From contig NZ_RCCE01000003.1 in the NCBI RefSeq assembly GCF_003663885.1, forward strand, positions 641,114 through 705,113: a stretch of 64,000 nt of DNA, in the 5' to 3' direction. The position numbers were made by a program, and so were the translations under genes. Origin of the DNA: Litoreibacter meonggei. Its GTDB lineage: Bacteria > Pseudomonadota > Alphaproteobacteria > Rhodobacterales > Rhodobacteraceae. The notes under the pieces are model-generated. The model made no database searches. It was not told where the DNA came from and was given only the letters and a program-made list of their open reading frames with translations. The first letter of the stretch is position 1. Every line of letters starts with the position of its first letter. This document shows positions 1 to 8,838 of the stretch, piece after piece.

Positions 1-269
1 GGCTGTTAGATGGCCGCGATCCTAGGGTGTTTAACCTTGGGACTGGCAGCGGCTTTTCTGTTCGTGAGGTTATTGATCATAGTCGTGCAGTGACCAACAA
101 AGAGGTGCCCATTGTCGAAGGGGCGCGTCGTGCTGGCGATTGCACCAAGCTGGTGTCTGGAAGTGATCGCGCGGTATCAGAGCTTGGTTGGACACCTGAG
201 CGCTCAACCCTGGAGGCGATGATCACCGATGCATGGCGCTGGCACCAATCCGGGCACTACGAAAAATAG
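1..269 (+). CDS. galE: UDP-glucose 4-epimerase GalE, C-terminal part (cut by window edge)
   Basis: Only the last ~88 codons are in the window, read in the frame starting at base 3. The visible sequence has the GalE C-terminal signature VFNLGTGSGFSVREV, followed by RRAGDCTKLVSGSDRA and the typical closing block with LGWTP and a W-W-H tail. GalE interconverts UDP-glucose and UDP-galactose in the cytoplasm with bound NAD, supplying UDP-galactose for polysaccharides. Its end overlaps the next glycosyltransferase by 41 bases, so it belongs to the same polysaccharide operon. Confidence 0.9.
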   Translation, partial: LLDGRDPRVFNLGTGSGFSVREVIDHSRAVTNKEVPIVEGARRAGDCTKLVSGSDRAVSELGWTPERSTLEAMITDAWRWHQSGHYEK

Positions 270-1485
270 ACCCTACTCAGTTGTTCTAGACATTACCCGA
301 CTTGTGTCACGGGTGGGTCGAGGCCCGTTGACTGGTGTTGACCGTGTCGAAATGGCCTATCTGAACTGGTGCTTGAGTGATCGCAGTGAGCCGGTCTACG
401 GGCTTGCGCGAATCGCTGGCGGATATGTCGTTCTGGATCGTGCTGGGATGTCCACATTCAGAGCAAAGTTGCGTGGCGAAGTTCCTTGGGGAAAACCAGA
501 TTTCCGTGCTCGGCTCGGAGTGAAGACATCAAAGGAGCGAGGTGCTGCTGAGTCCGATTTGCGACGTCTCGCTATTGCCCGTTCAAGTAAGGCATCCTTG
601 CCGGATATCCCTTTGACGCAAGGTGTCTATCTGAACACCGGTCACTCGAATCTGAGTGCGACGAGCCTGTCAGGTATCAAAAGAACTGGTCTAAAAATCG
701 CTACGCTGGTGCATGACATGATCCCGCTGGACTGGCCCCAATTTCAACGTGACGGAACGGTTCGGCGGTTTGAAGAAAAGATGCGGGCTGCTGCTGCCTA
801 CAGTGACCTGATCATCGCGAATTCTGATGGCACGCGAGGCCGGATAGAACACTATTTTGGCCACTGGGGCGCAGATCCGTTTCAGGTAACTTCGCATCTT
901 GGCGTCGATATATTCAATGAGGCGCGGCCGCTTTCTGGCAATAACAGACCCTATTTTGTGACGACTGGTACGATAGAGCCACGCAAAAACCACAGCCTAT
1001 TATTAGACGTCTGGGACAGCTTTGAAGCAGAGATACGACCTGATCAAATCCCCGTTCTTCACATCGTTGGCCAGCGCGGCTGGAAAAATGAAGATGTCTT
1101 TCAGCGACTGGACTCTTTGCAAGGAAAGAGTTGGCTGTATGAACATAATGACATGGATGACGCTGCGCTAAAGCACCTACTAGCAGGGTCTCATGGTTTG
1201 CTTTTGCCGTCGTTTGCAGAAGGATATGGCCTGCCTTCCATGGAGGCCGCACAGATGGGTATTCCAGTGATATGTGGCGAACTTGCCATTCACCACGAGG
1301 TGTTAGGTGACTACCCCGTTTACGCAGACCTGCAAGACATATACCTTTGGAAAAAAAGAATACTTGAGCAGGCAAAGCAGAGGCAGAAAGACCTCGTCTA
1401 CGCAAATTTGGCCAAGAAACCCAAAATTCCGACTTGGTCGGAGCATTTTGATGCCGTTAACGCGGCGGTGGCGAAGCTATTCTAA
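229..1485 (+). CDS. GT4-family glycosyltransferase (GT-B fold)
   Basis: 418-residue protein of the glycosyltransferase group 1 (GT4) type. A VHDM motif lies near residue 160, the second Rossmann half opens near residue 240 with GTIEPRKNH, and the nucleotide-sugar-binding E-x7-E element EGYGLPSMEAA sits near residue 330. Such enzymes transfer a sugar from a nucleotide donor to a growing surface glycan at the inner face of the membrane. The ATG at 229 lies inside galE (41-base overlap); no later ATG precedes the conserved N-terminal strand, so this start is kept. Donor and acceptor cannot be read from the sequence. It is followed by GT2, GT14 and sulfotransferase genes. Confidence 0.85.
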   Translation: MHGAGTNPGTTKNRPYSVVLDITRLVSRVGRGPLTGVDRVEMAYLNWCLSDRSEPVYGLARIAGGYVVLDRAGMSTFRAKLRGEVPWGKPDFRARLGVKTSKERGAAESDLRRLAIARSSKASLPDIPLTQGVYLNTGHSNLSATSLSGIKRTGLKIATLVHDMIPLDWPQFQRDGTVRRFEEKMRAAAAYSDLIIANSDGTRGRIEHYFGHWGADPFQVTSHLGVDIFNEARPLSGNNRPYFVTTGTIEPRKNHSLLLDVWDSFEAEIRPDQIPVLHIVGQRGWKNEDVFQRLDSLQGKSWLYEHNDMDDAALKHLLAGSHGLLLPSFAEGYGLPSMEAAQMGIPVICGELAIHHEVLGDYPVYADLQDIYLWKKRILEQAKQRQKDLVYANLAKKPKIPTWSEHFDAVNAAVAKLF

Positions 1486-1510
1486 CCAGCGTGGTCAGGG
1501 GTGACATAAA

Positions 1511-2521
1511 ATGGGTCTCCTGAAATCATATCGGCTTCGCCTAGAGCGGAAACGGTGGCGCATGCGGGCAGTCCGCAAGCGACGGCAACTTGCGCCGGTG
1601 AAGAATCGAACTGACCAGATTGCAAAGTCGGACATCATTGTGTTTTGCACGCTGCGTAACGAAGTTGTTCGTCTGCCCTATTTCCTCAAATACTACCGCG
1701 AGCTTGGGGTTGATCACTTTGTGTTTGTCGACAACGGTTCGGATGACGGAACGACCGACTATCTTTCCGCACAGCCTGACGTATCGGTTTTTGGAACTCA
1801 CCATAGCTACAAGCGATCCCGATTTGGTGTCGATTGGATAAACTGGTTGTTGCGGAAATACGGACATCAGCACTGGTGTCTGGTGCTGGATGTTGACGAA
1901 TTCCTTGTCTATCCGTTCAGTGATACGCGCCCGATCAAAGCGCTGACTGACTGGCTTGATGCATCGTCGGTCAAATCGTTCGGAACGATGCTTCTGGATA
2001 TGTATCCAAAGGGGCCGATAGACTCCGTTAAATATGAAGCTGGCAATGATCCGTTCGAGCATGTCCATTGGTTCGACAGCGGTAACTACACAATCCAGAA
2101 GAACGAAAGATACGGAAACCTCTGGATACAAGGCGGACCTCGCGCACGCGCATTCTTTGCCGACAAACCTGAACGCGCCCCGGCGTTGAACAAGGTTCCG
2201 CTGGTGCGTTGGGATCGGAGTTACGCTTATGTTAGTTCGTCCCATATGCTTCTGCCGCGGGGCCTCAATCTTGTTTATGATGAGTGGGGTGGCGAGAAGA
2301 CATCTGGCTGTCTTCTTCACGCAAAGTTTCTCGATACCTTCACGTCAAAGTCTGAAGAGGAGCTGAAGCGCAAAGAGCATTTCGCCAATAGCCATGAGTA
2401 TAAGGCGTATCATAGCGGCCTGGTTGAGGACCCGGATTTGTGGTGCAAATGGTCTGAGAAGTATATCAACTGGCGTCAGCTAGAGATTCTGGGCCTGATG
2501 TCCAAGGGGAATTGGGCATGA
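1511..2521 (+). CDS. Glycosyltransferase family 2 (Glyco_tranf_2_4 type)
   Basis: 336 residues. A very basic N-terminus (residues 1-25) precedes a GT-A domain that opens near residue 41 with FCTLRNEVVRLPYFLKYYR, followed by VDNGSDDGT and the metal-binding DVDEFLV at about residue 126. The pattern matches the family of short bacterial GT2 proteins that keep a DxD-like motif and end in a conserved H-K region. The role is probably side-chain addition in the same exopolysaccharide or capsule pathway as its neighbours. The stop codon overlaps the ATG of the next gene (ATGA), showing translational coupling. The sugar specificity is unknown. Confidence 0.82.
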   Translation: MGLLKSYRLRLERKRWRMRAVRKRRQLAPVKNRTDQIAKSDIIVFCTLRNEVVRLPYFLKYYRELGVDHFVFVDNGSDDGTTDYLSAQPDVSVFGTHHSYKRSRFGVDWINWLLRKYGHQHWCLVLDVDEFLVYPFSDTRPIKALTDWLDASSVKSFGTMLLDMYPKGPIDSVKYEAGNDPFEHVHWFDSGNYTIQKNERYGNLWIQGGPRARAFFADKPERAPALNKVPLVRWDRSYAYVSSSHMLLPRGLNLVYDEWGGEKTSGCLLHAKFLDTFTSKSEEELKRKEHFANSHEYKAYHSGLVEDPDLWCKWSEKYINWRQLEILGLMSKGNWA

Positions 2522-4212
2522 GTGTTGGGTTTGTCATGTTGGTGCACGACGCACTGGATCGTGCTGCGCAGGTCGCGCGGCATTGGTCCGAGCATGGCAA
2601 GCCGATTGTTATCCATGTCGACAAACGCGTCGACGGGCCGGCTTTTGAATACTTCAAAGGTAAGCTTGCTGATCTGGACAATGTCAGATTTTCGGAACGC
2701 CACGCTTGCGAGTGGGGCAATTGGTCGATCGTTGCGGCCACCCAATCTGCTTGTGAATTGATGCTGGATGCGTTCACCGAAGTACGTCACGTCTATTTGT
2801 CCAGTGGATCGTGCATGCCGCTGCGACCGGTAGAGGAAATACAGACTTATCTGGATGAGCGCCCTCGTACCGACTTTATCGAGTCTGTAACGACTGATGA
2901 GGTGGACTGGACCGTGGGTGGGCTAGATCAGGAGCGGTTTACTCTGCGTTTCCCGTTCTCATGGAAACGTCAGCGACGTCTGTTTGACCACTATGTTGAT
3001 CTTCAACGGCGCCTAAAGCTTGCACGCCGCATTCCGGATGGGGTGACGCCCCATCTAGGGTCGCAGTGGTGGTGCCTGACCAGACAGACTTTATCGGCAA
3101 TTCTGGAAGATCCCCGCCGCGCCGAATTTGATCGCTATTTCAGGCGCGTTTGGATTCCTGATGAGAGCTATTTTCAGACCCTATCACGGCTCTATTCTAC
3201 TCAAATCGAAAGTCGCTCGCTGACTTTGTCCAAGTTCGACTTTCAAGGAAAACCACATGTTTTCTACGACGATCACCTGCAACTCCTTCGGCGATCGGAC
3301 TGCTTTGTAGCGCGTAAAATTTGGCCACGCGCAGAGCGTTTGTATCGCGAATTTCTGGTACCGGCGTCTCGGGCATTGGTGATGGCAGAACCCAACCCGC
3401 TGAAAATTGACCGGTTGTTTAGCCGTGCAACAGAACGACGGACCCGTGGCCGTGCAGGTCTTTACATGCAGGGGCGCTTTCCCAACGAGGGTTGGGAGAA
3501 TGGCAAAACTAGCGGTCGTTATTCCGTGTTCGAAGGGTTTACGGACCTGTTCGAAGATTTTGAAGCGTGGATTGCCCGCCGGACCGGCAATCGGGTGCAT
3601 GGGCACCTGTTCGCTGAAGACCAAGTTCACTTCGCTGGCGGTGATGCAGTTTATAACGGGGCCTTATCCGATAGTGCGCAGCTGCGGGAGTATAGCCCGC
3701 AGGCCTTTATGACGAACCTGATCTGGAACACACGAGGGGAGCACCAGTGCTTTCAGTTTGGTCCGGCAGACGACCAAAAAGTTTCGGAATTTCTAGCCAC
3801 CGACAGAAACGCGCAAATCTCGATAATCTCTGGTGCGTGGGCCATTCCGCTGTTTCATTCAAACCAGAACTTTTCCGACCTGCGGAAAGTCGCGGCGCAT
3901 CTTCAACGCATTGAAACCGCTCATTTGGACCTGCTTCGCATGGGTAAAACCAAAGCGCGCGTCCGGATCTGGAGCCTTGCGGAGTTTATCGAAAACCCGA
4001 TGGAAAATTTGCAGGCAATTCTTGATGAAATCGGCGGTATTGGCCAGAGACGCCTCTCTGAGGTGCCCGTTATGGCGGATCTCAGTGGATTTGGACAATT
4101 TTTGCAAAACTTGAAAAACCAGGGGATGAGCCCGCATCTGATGGGCGACTTCCCATTGAATCAAGACAGCCCCGAGAAACCCCAGGGTGGCCGCCCCTAT
4201 TTGGTGAAATAG
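2518..4212 (+). CDS. GT14-type beta-1,6-N-acetylglucosaminyltransferase-like protein with C-terminal extension
   Basis: 564 residues from the ATG at 2518, which overlaps the upstream stop by four bases; a TTG six bases earlier is less likely. Residues 1-~280 resemble the core-2/I-branching enzyme (GT14) fold: VMLVHDALDRA at the start, HVDKRVDG, SSGSCMPLRP, GSQWWCLTR and IPDESYFQTL. The remaining ~280 residues form the extra domain seen in roseobacter members of this family (DUF5927 type), which also contains sulfotransferase-like or P-loop-like stretches near the end. It probably adds a branch to a surface polysaccharide. The downstream sulfotransferase starts three bases after this stop codon. 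Confidence 0.8.
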   Translation: MSVGFVMLVHDALDRAAQVARHWSEHGKPIVIHVDKRVDGPAFEYFKGKLADLDNVRFSERHACEWGNWSIVAATQSACELMLDAFTEVRHVYLSSGSCMPLRPVEEIQTYLDERPRTDFIESVTTDEVDWTVGGLDQERFTLRFPFSWKRQRRLFDHYVDLQRRLKLARRIPDGVTPHLGSQWWCLTRQTLSAILEDPRRAEFDRYFRRVWIPDESYFQTLSRLYSTQIESRSLTLSKFDFQGKPHVFYDDHLQLLRRSDCFVARKIWPRAERLYREFLVPASRALVMAEPNPLKIDRLFSRATERRTRGRAGLYMQGRFPNEGWENGKTSGRYSVFEGFTDLFEDFEAWIARRTGNRVHGHLFAEDQVHFAGGDAVYNGALSDSAQLREYSPQAFMTNLIWNTRGEHQCFQFGPADDQKVSEFLATDRNAQISIISGAWAIPLFHSNQNFSDLRKVAAHLQRIETAHLDLLRMGKTKARVRIWSLAEFIENPMENLQAILDEIGGIGQRRLSEVPVMADLSGFGQFLQNLKNQGMSPHLMGDFPLNQDSPEKPQGGRPYLVK

Positions 4213-4215
4213 ATC

Positions 4216-5646
4216 ATGAGCAACCAATTCGAGTATTTCGTTGTTTTTGCCGAAATGCGCACCGGGTCCAACTTCCTTGAAGCCAGCCTGAACGAGTTCA
4301 GCGACCTTCACTGTTATGGGGAGGCCTATAATCCGCATTTCGTCGGGCATCACAACAAGGATGCGTTGTTCGGTGTCGACATGGCGCAGCGGGAAATTTC
4401 ACCGCTGTCTTTGATAGAACGGATGAAGGAAAACACCGACGGGTTTCCCGGTTTCCGCTTCTTCAACGACCACGATCCGCGGGTTATGGCGCATGTGCTT
4501 GAAGACCCGAGATGCGCCAAAATTATCCTTACGCGAAACCCTTTGGACAGCTATGTCTCTCTCAAGATTGCCGCGCAAACCGGTCAATGGAAGCTGTCGG
4601 ATATGAAGCAGCGCCGCTCCGCGACTGTTGCATTTGATCGTGATGAATTTCTGACCCATCTGGAGGCCAAGCAAGCGTTTCAGCTGGATATTCTCAAGGG
4701 CATGCAGGTGTCTGGTCAAACCGGATTCTATGTTGCCTACGAAGATATCGGCAATGTCGATGTGTTGAACGGAATGGCGCGATTTATCGGCTCAAGCGAA
4801 CGTATTGGCGCCACGCCTAACTCGGTCAAAAAACAAAACCCAAGCGAGTTGGAAGACAAGGTCACCAATTATGACCAGATGGTTAAAGACCTTGCGAGCA
4901 TCGACCATTTTGCGCTGTCAAACACGCCAAACTTCGAACCGCGTCGCGGTCCGGGCGTGCCCGGATTCTATCTGGCGGCGGAGGCTCCACTGCTGTTCAT
5001 CCCGGTCGCGGCATCGCCAAAAGCCTCGGTACTTGGTTGGCTTGCGGCTCTCGATGATGTCGATGCGGAGGACCTTCAAACGAACCTTTCTCAAAAGGCT
5101 CTGCGCCAATGGAAGCGGGACAATCCAGGGCATCGGAGCTTTACAGTGATCCGGCACCCCTTGGCGCGGGCGCATCAGGTGTTTTGCGAATACATTGTTC
5201 CGAAGCGCGATGATAATTTTTCTGATCCACGAAAAGTCATGCGGAACAAATACGGTGTCGCCGTCCCGAATCAGGGTGAGCTTAGCTCGTATTCGAAAAC
5301 CGAGCATCGCGCAGCCTTTGCCAACTTCTTGAAGTTCTTGAAGGGCAATTTGGCCGGGCAAACGAGCATCCGCATCGACGCGGTTTGGGCGACACAGTCT
5401 GCGTTGTTGCAAGGTGCGGCGGGTGTGGTGCTTCCAGATGCGGTCATCCGTGAAGAAGAGCTATCTGACCGGTTGGTTGCGATGGCTGAATCACTAGGGA
5501 TTGAGACCGATGCAATTAAGATGGAGCCCGAGATAGGCCCCTTCCGATTGGAAGATATCTATTATGAAGAGTTGGAAAAGCTGGCGATGGCCGCCTACCG
5601 CAAGGATTACATAAATTTCGGCTTTGGGCGCTGGGACGAAAGCTAA
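4216..5646 (+). CDS. PAPS-dependent sulfotransferase, two-part (NodH/Stf0-like N-half)
   Basis: 476 residues. The N-terminal half has a 5'-phosphosulfate-binding element at residues ~13-20 (MRTGSNFLEAS) and the 3'-phosphate motif LTRNPLDSYVSLK near residue 104, as in NodH/Stf0 sulfotransferases. The second half has its own sulfotransferase-2-like stretch, FTVIRHPLARAHQVFCEYI, near residue 310, but no obvious second 5'-phosphosulfate loop. It would transfer sulfate from PAPS to a glycan made by the upstream transferases. The last gene of the polysaccharide operon; it overlaps the convergent ptsN stop by four bases. Confidence 0.82.
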   Translation: MSNQFEYFVVFAEMRTGSNFLEASLNEFSDLHCYGEAYNPHFVGHHNKDALFGVDMAQREISPLSLIERMKENTDGFPGFRFFNDHDPRVMAHVLEDPRCAKIILTRNPLDSYVSLKIAAQTGQWKLSDMKQRRSATVAFDRDEFLTHLEAKQAFQLDILKGMQVSGQTGFYVAYEDIGNVDVLNGMARFIGSSERIGATPNSVKKQNPSELEDKVTNYDQMVKDLASIDHFALSNTPNFEPRRGPGVPGFYLAAEAPLLFIPVAASPKASVLGWLAALDDVDAEDLQTNLSQKALRQWKRDNPGHRSFTVIRHPLARAHQVFCEYIVPKRDDNFSDPRKVMRNKYGVAVPNQGELSSYSKTEHRAAFANFLKFLKGNLAGQTSIRIDAVWATQSALLQGAAGVVLPDAVIREEELSDRLVAMAESLGIETDAIKMEPEIGPFRLEDIYYEELEKLAMAAYRKDYINFGFGRWDES

Positions 5647-6107
5647 GCTGCTTTCGATTCCACCGCTTCCGTCAATATCGCGTGAAGAGACGTGGGGTTG
5701 GTGTTGGAGCGGAGCTTGGTGCACACGTCGCTATTGCGCATTGTCCGTGACACCAGAGCCAGTGCCTTAAGGTGATCCACACCCGCTGATTCCGGCGCGA
5801 AGAGGGCAAAGAACAAGTCAACAGGATGACGGTCAGCCGAGTCAAAGTCCAAAGGGCGTTCCACGCGCAGGAACACTGCAACGACCCGATCAAGGTCCTT
5901 TATTCGTGCGTGTGGCAAGGCAACCCCATGGCCCACACCAGTTGGACCAAGGGATTCGCGTTCGAGTAGGGCTGCCAGCGAAATATCTGCCGGAATCCCA
6001 TGCGCAGCATATGCAATCTCAGAGACCTCCTGAAAGAGGCGCTTCTTACTGGTGACTGCCGAGACAGTCTTCACAGCTGACGGAGTCAGGATTTCCGAGA
6101 TTTGCAT
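5643..6107 (-). CDS. ptsN: PTS IIA-like nitrogen regulatory protein PtsN (EIIA-Ntr)
   Basis: 154 residues, the full length of EIIA-Ntr. The phosphorylated histidine is His66 in GVALPHAR. In the nitrogen PTS, phosphate passes from EI-Ntr and NPr to this protein, which then adjusts potassium transport, sensor kinases and stringent-response proteins rather than moving sugar. It lies 39 bases downstream of hpf in the usual alphaproteobacterial order and is probably cotranscribed from the lpt block. Its 3' end converges on the sulfotransferase gene with a four-base overlap. Confidence 0.95.
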   Translation of the reverse strand: MQISEILTPSAVKTVSAVTSKKRLFQEVSEIAYAAHGIPADISLAALLERESLGPTGVGHGVALPHARIKDLDRVVAVFLRVERPLDFDSADRHPVDLFFALFAPESAGVDHLKALALVSRTMRNSDVCTKLRSNTNPTSLHAILTEAVESKAA

Positions 6108-6146
6108 GGTCTGCTCTCTGAACGTGGCCTGCTACGGCTCATTTAT

Positions 6147-6719
6147 CTAGCTGCTTGTGGGGTCAATCCAGCCTATATTGCCATCCTCGCGATGATACAC
6201 GACGTTGACGTTCTTGTTTCCCTCGTTGCGGAATACGAGCACAGGTGCGCCCGCAATTTCCATCTGCATCACGGCTTCCCCGACCGAGAGCGAAGGGATG
6301 TTGGTCTCCATTTCTGCAACGATGATTGGCTGCAGATCTTCGGGCTCTGAGTCGTCCGACCCCCCGCTTGCGGCAAGGATATAGGAGGATGCGCCCGAGA
6401 GTTCAACTGGTTGTGATCGATCCTTATGATGGTCCTTGAGGCGACGCTTGTAGCGTCGGAGCTGCTTGTCCATTTTCTCGCCACATAAATCGAAGGCCGC
6501 ATAGATTTCAGTGCTGTGGCCACGTGCCTGGGTCGTCAGGCCGGTGCTGAGGTGTACAACCGCTTCACAGACATATTCGTGGGCATCCTTTGAGAAGACG
6601 ATTGTGGCGTCTGTTGGCCGCCCTGCATACTTCTCCAGTATGCTACTAAGTTCAGTTCTGACATGAGTCTGAAGCGCTTCGCCAATGTCAATTTGTTTGC
6701 CCGTGATCTGGTACCGCAT
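6147..6719 (-). CDS. hpf: Ribosome hibernation promoting factor, long form
   Basis: 190 residues. The N-terminal S30AE domain (residues 1-~100) starts MRYQITGKQIDIGEALQ and carries the basic RRYKRRLKDHHK helix that contacts 16S rRNA. A Ser/Gly/Asp-rich linker follows, then the C-terminal dimerisation domain (~130-190) with NVVYHREDGNIGWIDP. Long HPF joins two 70S ribosomes into inactive 100S dimers in stationary phase. A clear AAGGAGA ribosome site precedes the start. It sits between lptB and ptsN; rpoN, often present here in other proteobacteria, is absent. Confidence 0.95.
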   Translation of the reverse strand: MRYQITGKQIDIGEALQTHVRTELSSILEKYAGRPTDATIVFSKDAHEYVCEAVVHLSTGLTTQARGHSTEIYAAFDLCGEKMDKQLRRYKRRLKDHHKDRSQPVELSGASSYILAASGGSDDSEPEDLQPIIVAEMETNIPSLSVGEAVMQMEIAGAPVLVFRNEGNKNVNVVYHREDGNIGWIDPTSS

Positions 6720-6955
6720 GGCGTCTCCTTATTGATAAATAGGGGAAATAACCGACCAAAAATCAATACTTATGGCCGGATTTGGATTGAGTGTCTGGTA
6801 TCGCCCGAGGGTGCGGGACGTGTCCGTTTCGGGGTTTGCGCGAGGCAAGACCAAAGCCTGGGGCTGTCGATCACTCATTGACCCCATTTGGCGACGAGGG
6901 AGGGCCATGTGTCAACTAAAGAGATTGGGAAATCGGTTTTTCGGCGTTGAAAAGT
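6720..6955. other. Intergenic region between lptB and hpf
   Basis: 236 bases with no gene on either strand. Read on the minus strand it holds the Shine-Dalgarno AAGGAGA of hpf. An AT-rich stretch close to the hpf start could carry a promoter (a TTGATT box about 17 bases before a CCTATT box), but this is weak. This is the place where rpoN lies in many other proteobacteria; I see no trace of it here. Confidence 0.5.
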
Positions 6956-7717
6956 TTAGCTAATCCGAAAATTTTGCCCCAGATAGACGCGGCGCACATT
7001 CTCGTCTTTGACGACTTCTTCGGTGGTGCCGCTCATCAGGACGTGGCCATCATGTAGAATATAGGCGCGGTCCACGATTTCGAGCGTTTCGCGCACATTA
7101 TGATCCGTGATCAGCACGCCAATACCCCGTTTTTTAAGGTCAGACACCAATCCGCGAATCTCGCCTACGGCTATCGGATCAACACCTGCGAATGGTTCAT
7201 CCAACAGCAAATATTTCGGATCAGCGGCCAGACAGCGTGCGATTTCAGCCCGGCGACGTTCGCCACCGGACAGGGACAGGGCAGGTGCACGTCTAAGGTG
7301 ACCGATAGAGAATTCGTTTAGTAACTCTTCCAGCCGTTCGCGGCGCTTTGTGCGGTTTTTGATGGCGATTTCGAGAATCGCCATGATGTTGTCCTCGACG
7401 CTCAGGCCGCGAAAAATGGACATTTCCTGCGGGAGGTATCCAATCCCAAGCTTTGCGCGCCGATACATTGGCAGCAGGGTGACGTCGCGCCCGTCAATCG
7501 TGACCGTACCAGCCTCCGGCGTCACAAGCCCCGCGATTGAATAAAAGCAGGTTGTCTTGCCGGAACCGTTCGGACCCAACAGCGCTACAACTTCACCGCG
7601 GGCGAGTTCCATTGACACGTCACGGATCACCGGGCGGCGCTTGTAGTTCTTGCGTAGCCCAAGAACTTTCAGCCCGGACGAACCGTCTTGGACGCTAAGG
7701 TCAGGCGCATCGGTCAT
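6956..7717 (-). CDS. lptB: LPS export ABC transporter ATP-binding protein LptB
   Basis: 253 residues. Walker A GPNGSGKTT, signature LSGGERRRAEIARCL, Walker B LLLDEPFAGVDP and the switch histidine in ITDHNVRET are all present. The DEPFAGVDPIAV block is characteristic of LptB. The protein powers extraction of lipopolysaccharide from the inner membrane by LptFG (not in this window). Its start overlaps the lptA stop by four bases, so the two are translationally coupled. The order kdsD-lptC-lptA-lptB is conserved. Confidence 0.96.
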   Translation of the reverse strand: MTDAPDLSVQDGSSGLKVLGLRKNYKRRPVIRDVSMELARGEVVALLGPNGSGKTTCFYSIAGLVTPEAGTVTIDGRDVTLLPMYRRAKLGIGYLPQEMSIFRGLSVEDNIMAILEIAIKNRTKRRERLEELLNEFSIGHLRRAPALSLSGGERRRAEIARCLAADPKYLLLDEPFAGVDPIAVGEIRGLVSDLKKRGIGVLITDHNVRETLEIVDRAYILHDGHVLMSGTTEEVVKDENVRRVYLGQNFRIS

Positions 7718-8232
7718 TTGTTACCGCCGGTTTGGAAGATGGTGCGCACACGGCCTTCCATGCGACCGGAGCCGGATGTCAGATCAACGGTCAGCTTTTC
7801 TCCAGACAATGCGTTAATGCCCTGAGTGAGGATGACATTTCCTGTCATCACAATTTCCGAGCCGCCGACCGAATAGATCGCCTTGTCCGACTCTGCGGCT
7901 TCGGCGCCATTCACCAGAGTGACACTGCCGGTCGCCAGCAATTTGTCGATACGGCCGGTGGCTTGGCCATTCTCGGTTGCATATTGAACCTGCACGTGAC
8001 CAGCGCTTAAACGCATCTCGCCTTGTCCTGCGACGACGTTTCCGATGAAAACCGCGCTGCCAGTGGCTTGATCCACCGTCAACTCATCAGCGGTAATCTC
8101 TACCGGCAGCGATGCATCATGTTTCAGGCCACCAAAGGCGACTGATGCTCCCTGAGCATGGGCTGAACCGGAGATCACGAGGAGGGCAAGCGCCACTGAG
8201 GCAGCAAATCTGGAAAAAACAGTCATAGTCAC
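7714..8232 (-). CDS. lptA: LPS transport periplasmic protein LptA (OstA-like)
   Basis: 172 residues with a cleavable signal peptide (residues 1-~27, ending SGSAHAQ). The mature part has the OstA/LptA beta-jellyroll pattern: LPVEITADELTVDQ, GSAVFIGNVVAGQG, and a later repeat with MTGNVILTQG. LptA forms the periplasmic bridge that conducts lipopolysaccharide from LptC to LptD. It lies between lptC (three-base gap) and lptB (four-base overlap). Confidence 0.93.
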   Translation of the reverse strand: MTMTVFSRFAASVALALLVISGSAHAQGASVAFGGLKHDASLPVEITADELTVDQATGSAVFIGNVVAGQGEMRLSAGHVQVQYATENGQATGRIDKLLATGSVTLVNGAEAAESDKAIYSVGGSEIVMTGNVILTQGINALSGEKLTVDLTSGSGRMEGRVRTIFQTGGNK

Positions 8233-8235
8233 CCT

Positions 8236-8835
8236 CTACTCTTTTGGATCGTATACCAGCTTCACGCCATTCTTGAAAACAAGAACCTGTGTATCGCCGT
8301 TGGTCGTTAGTGACATGGAGCCTGCCTCCAGTTGGCCTGCCGGCCCTCTGCCGGCTACTGCGCCGGGCGCGGTGATTCCGGTTTCGGCCAGATTGGCGAT
8401 AAGTTGGCCGGTTATTAGCTTATATCCTGCCGACGTGGACAAACGTACATCGCCTTCCAATTCAAGAAAGTCATCAGTCCCGTCATAAAACGCAGTTTCA
8501 GCAATGATGCCATACGATGGCCCTGCCTCAGTCTCGATGCGCGCCACGACTTTTCGGATGGTAAGGCGACGCAGGTTGCTTGGGTCGGGAATTGCGACCC
8601 CGGCTTCAACAATGATGGCGGAACCGTCGCTGGTTGTTCCCGAAAAACGAGGCGCTGTTAGCTGCTGTTCGCGTGCAATCTTCTCAACATCTATGTCTGC
8701 GAAAGGGATGGCGTCAGACGGATCTAGGTTGCGCGAAAAGAGGAACATCGTCGACAGCAGGCCAAGTGCTACCAAGGGAAAGACAATCTTAGCCCACTGC
8801 ACGAAACGCGAGTACCTGTTGTCAACGCGGGCCAT
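8236..8835 (-). CDS. lptC: LPS export protein LptC
   Basis: 199 residues. One N-terminal membrane anchor (residues ~15-32, FPLVALGLLSTMFLFS) is followed by a periplasmic beta-rich domain typical of alphaproteobacterial LptC/YrbK. LptC receives lipopolysaccharide from LptBFG and hands it to LptA. Its ATG lies three bases downstream of the kdsD stop, and lptA follows after three bases, so the genes form one transcription unit. Confidence 0.9.
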   Translation of the reverse strand: MARVDNRYSRFVQWAKIVFPLVALGLLSTMFLFSRNLDPSDAIPFADIDVEKIAREQQLTAPRFSGTTSDGSAIIVEAGVAIPDPSNLRRLTIRKVVARIETEAGPSYGIIAETAFYDGTDDFLELEGDVRLSTSAGYKLITGQLIANLAETGITAPGAVAGRGPAGQLEAGSMSLTTNGDTQVLVFKNGVKLVYDPKE

Positions 8836-8838
8836 GCG

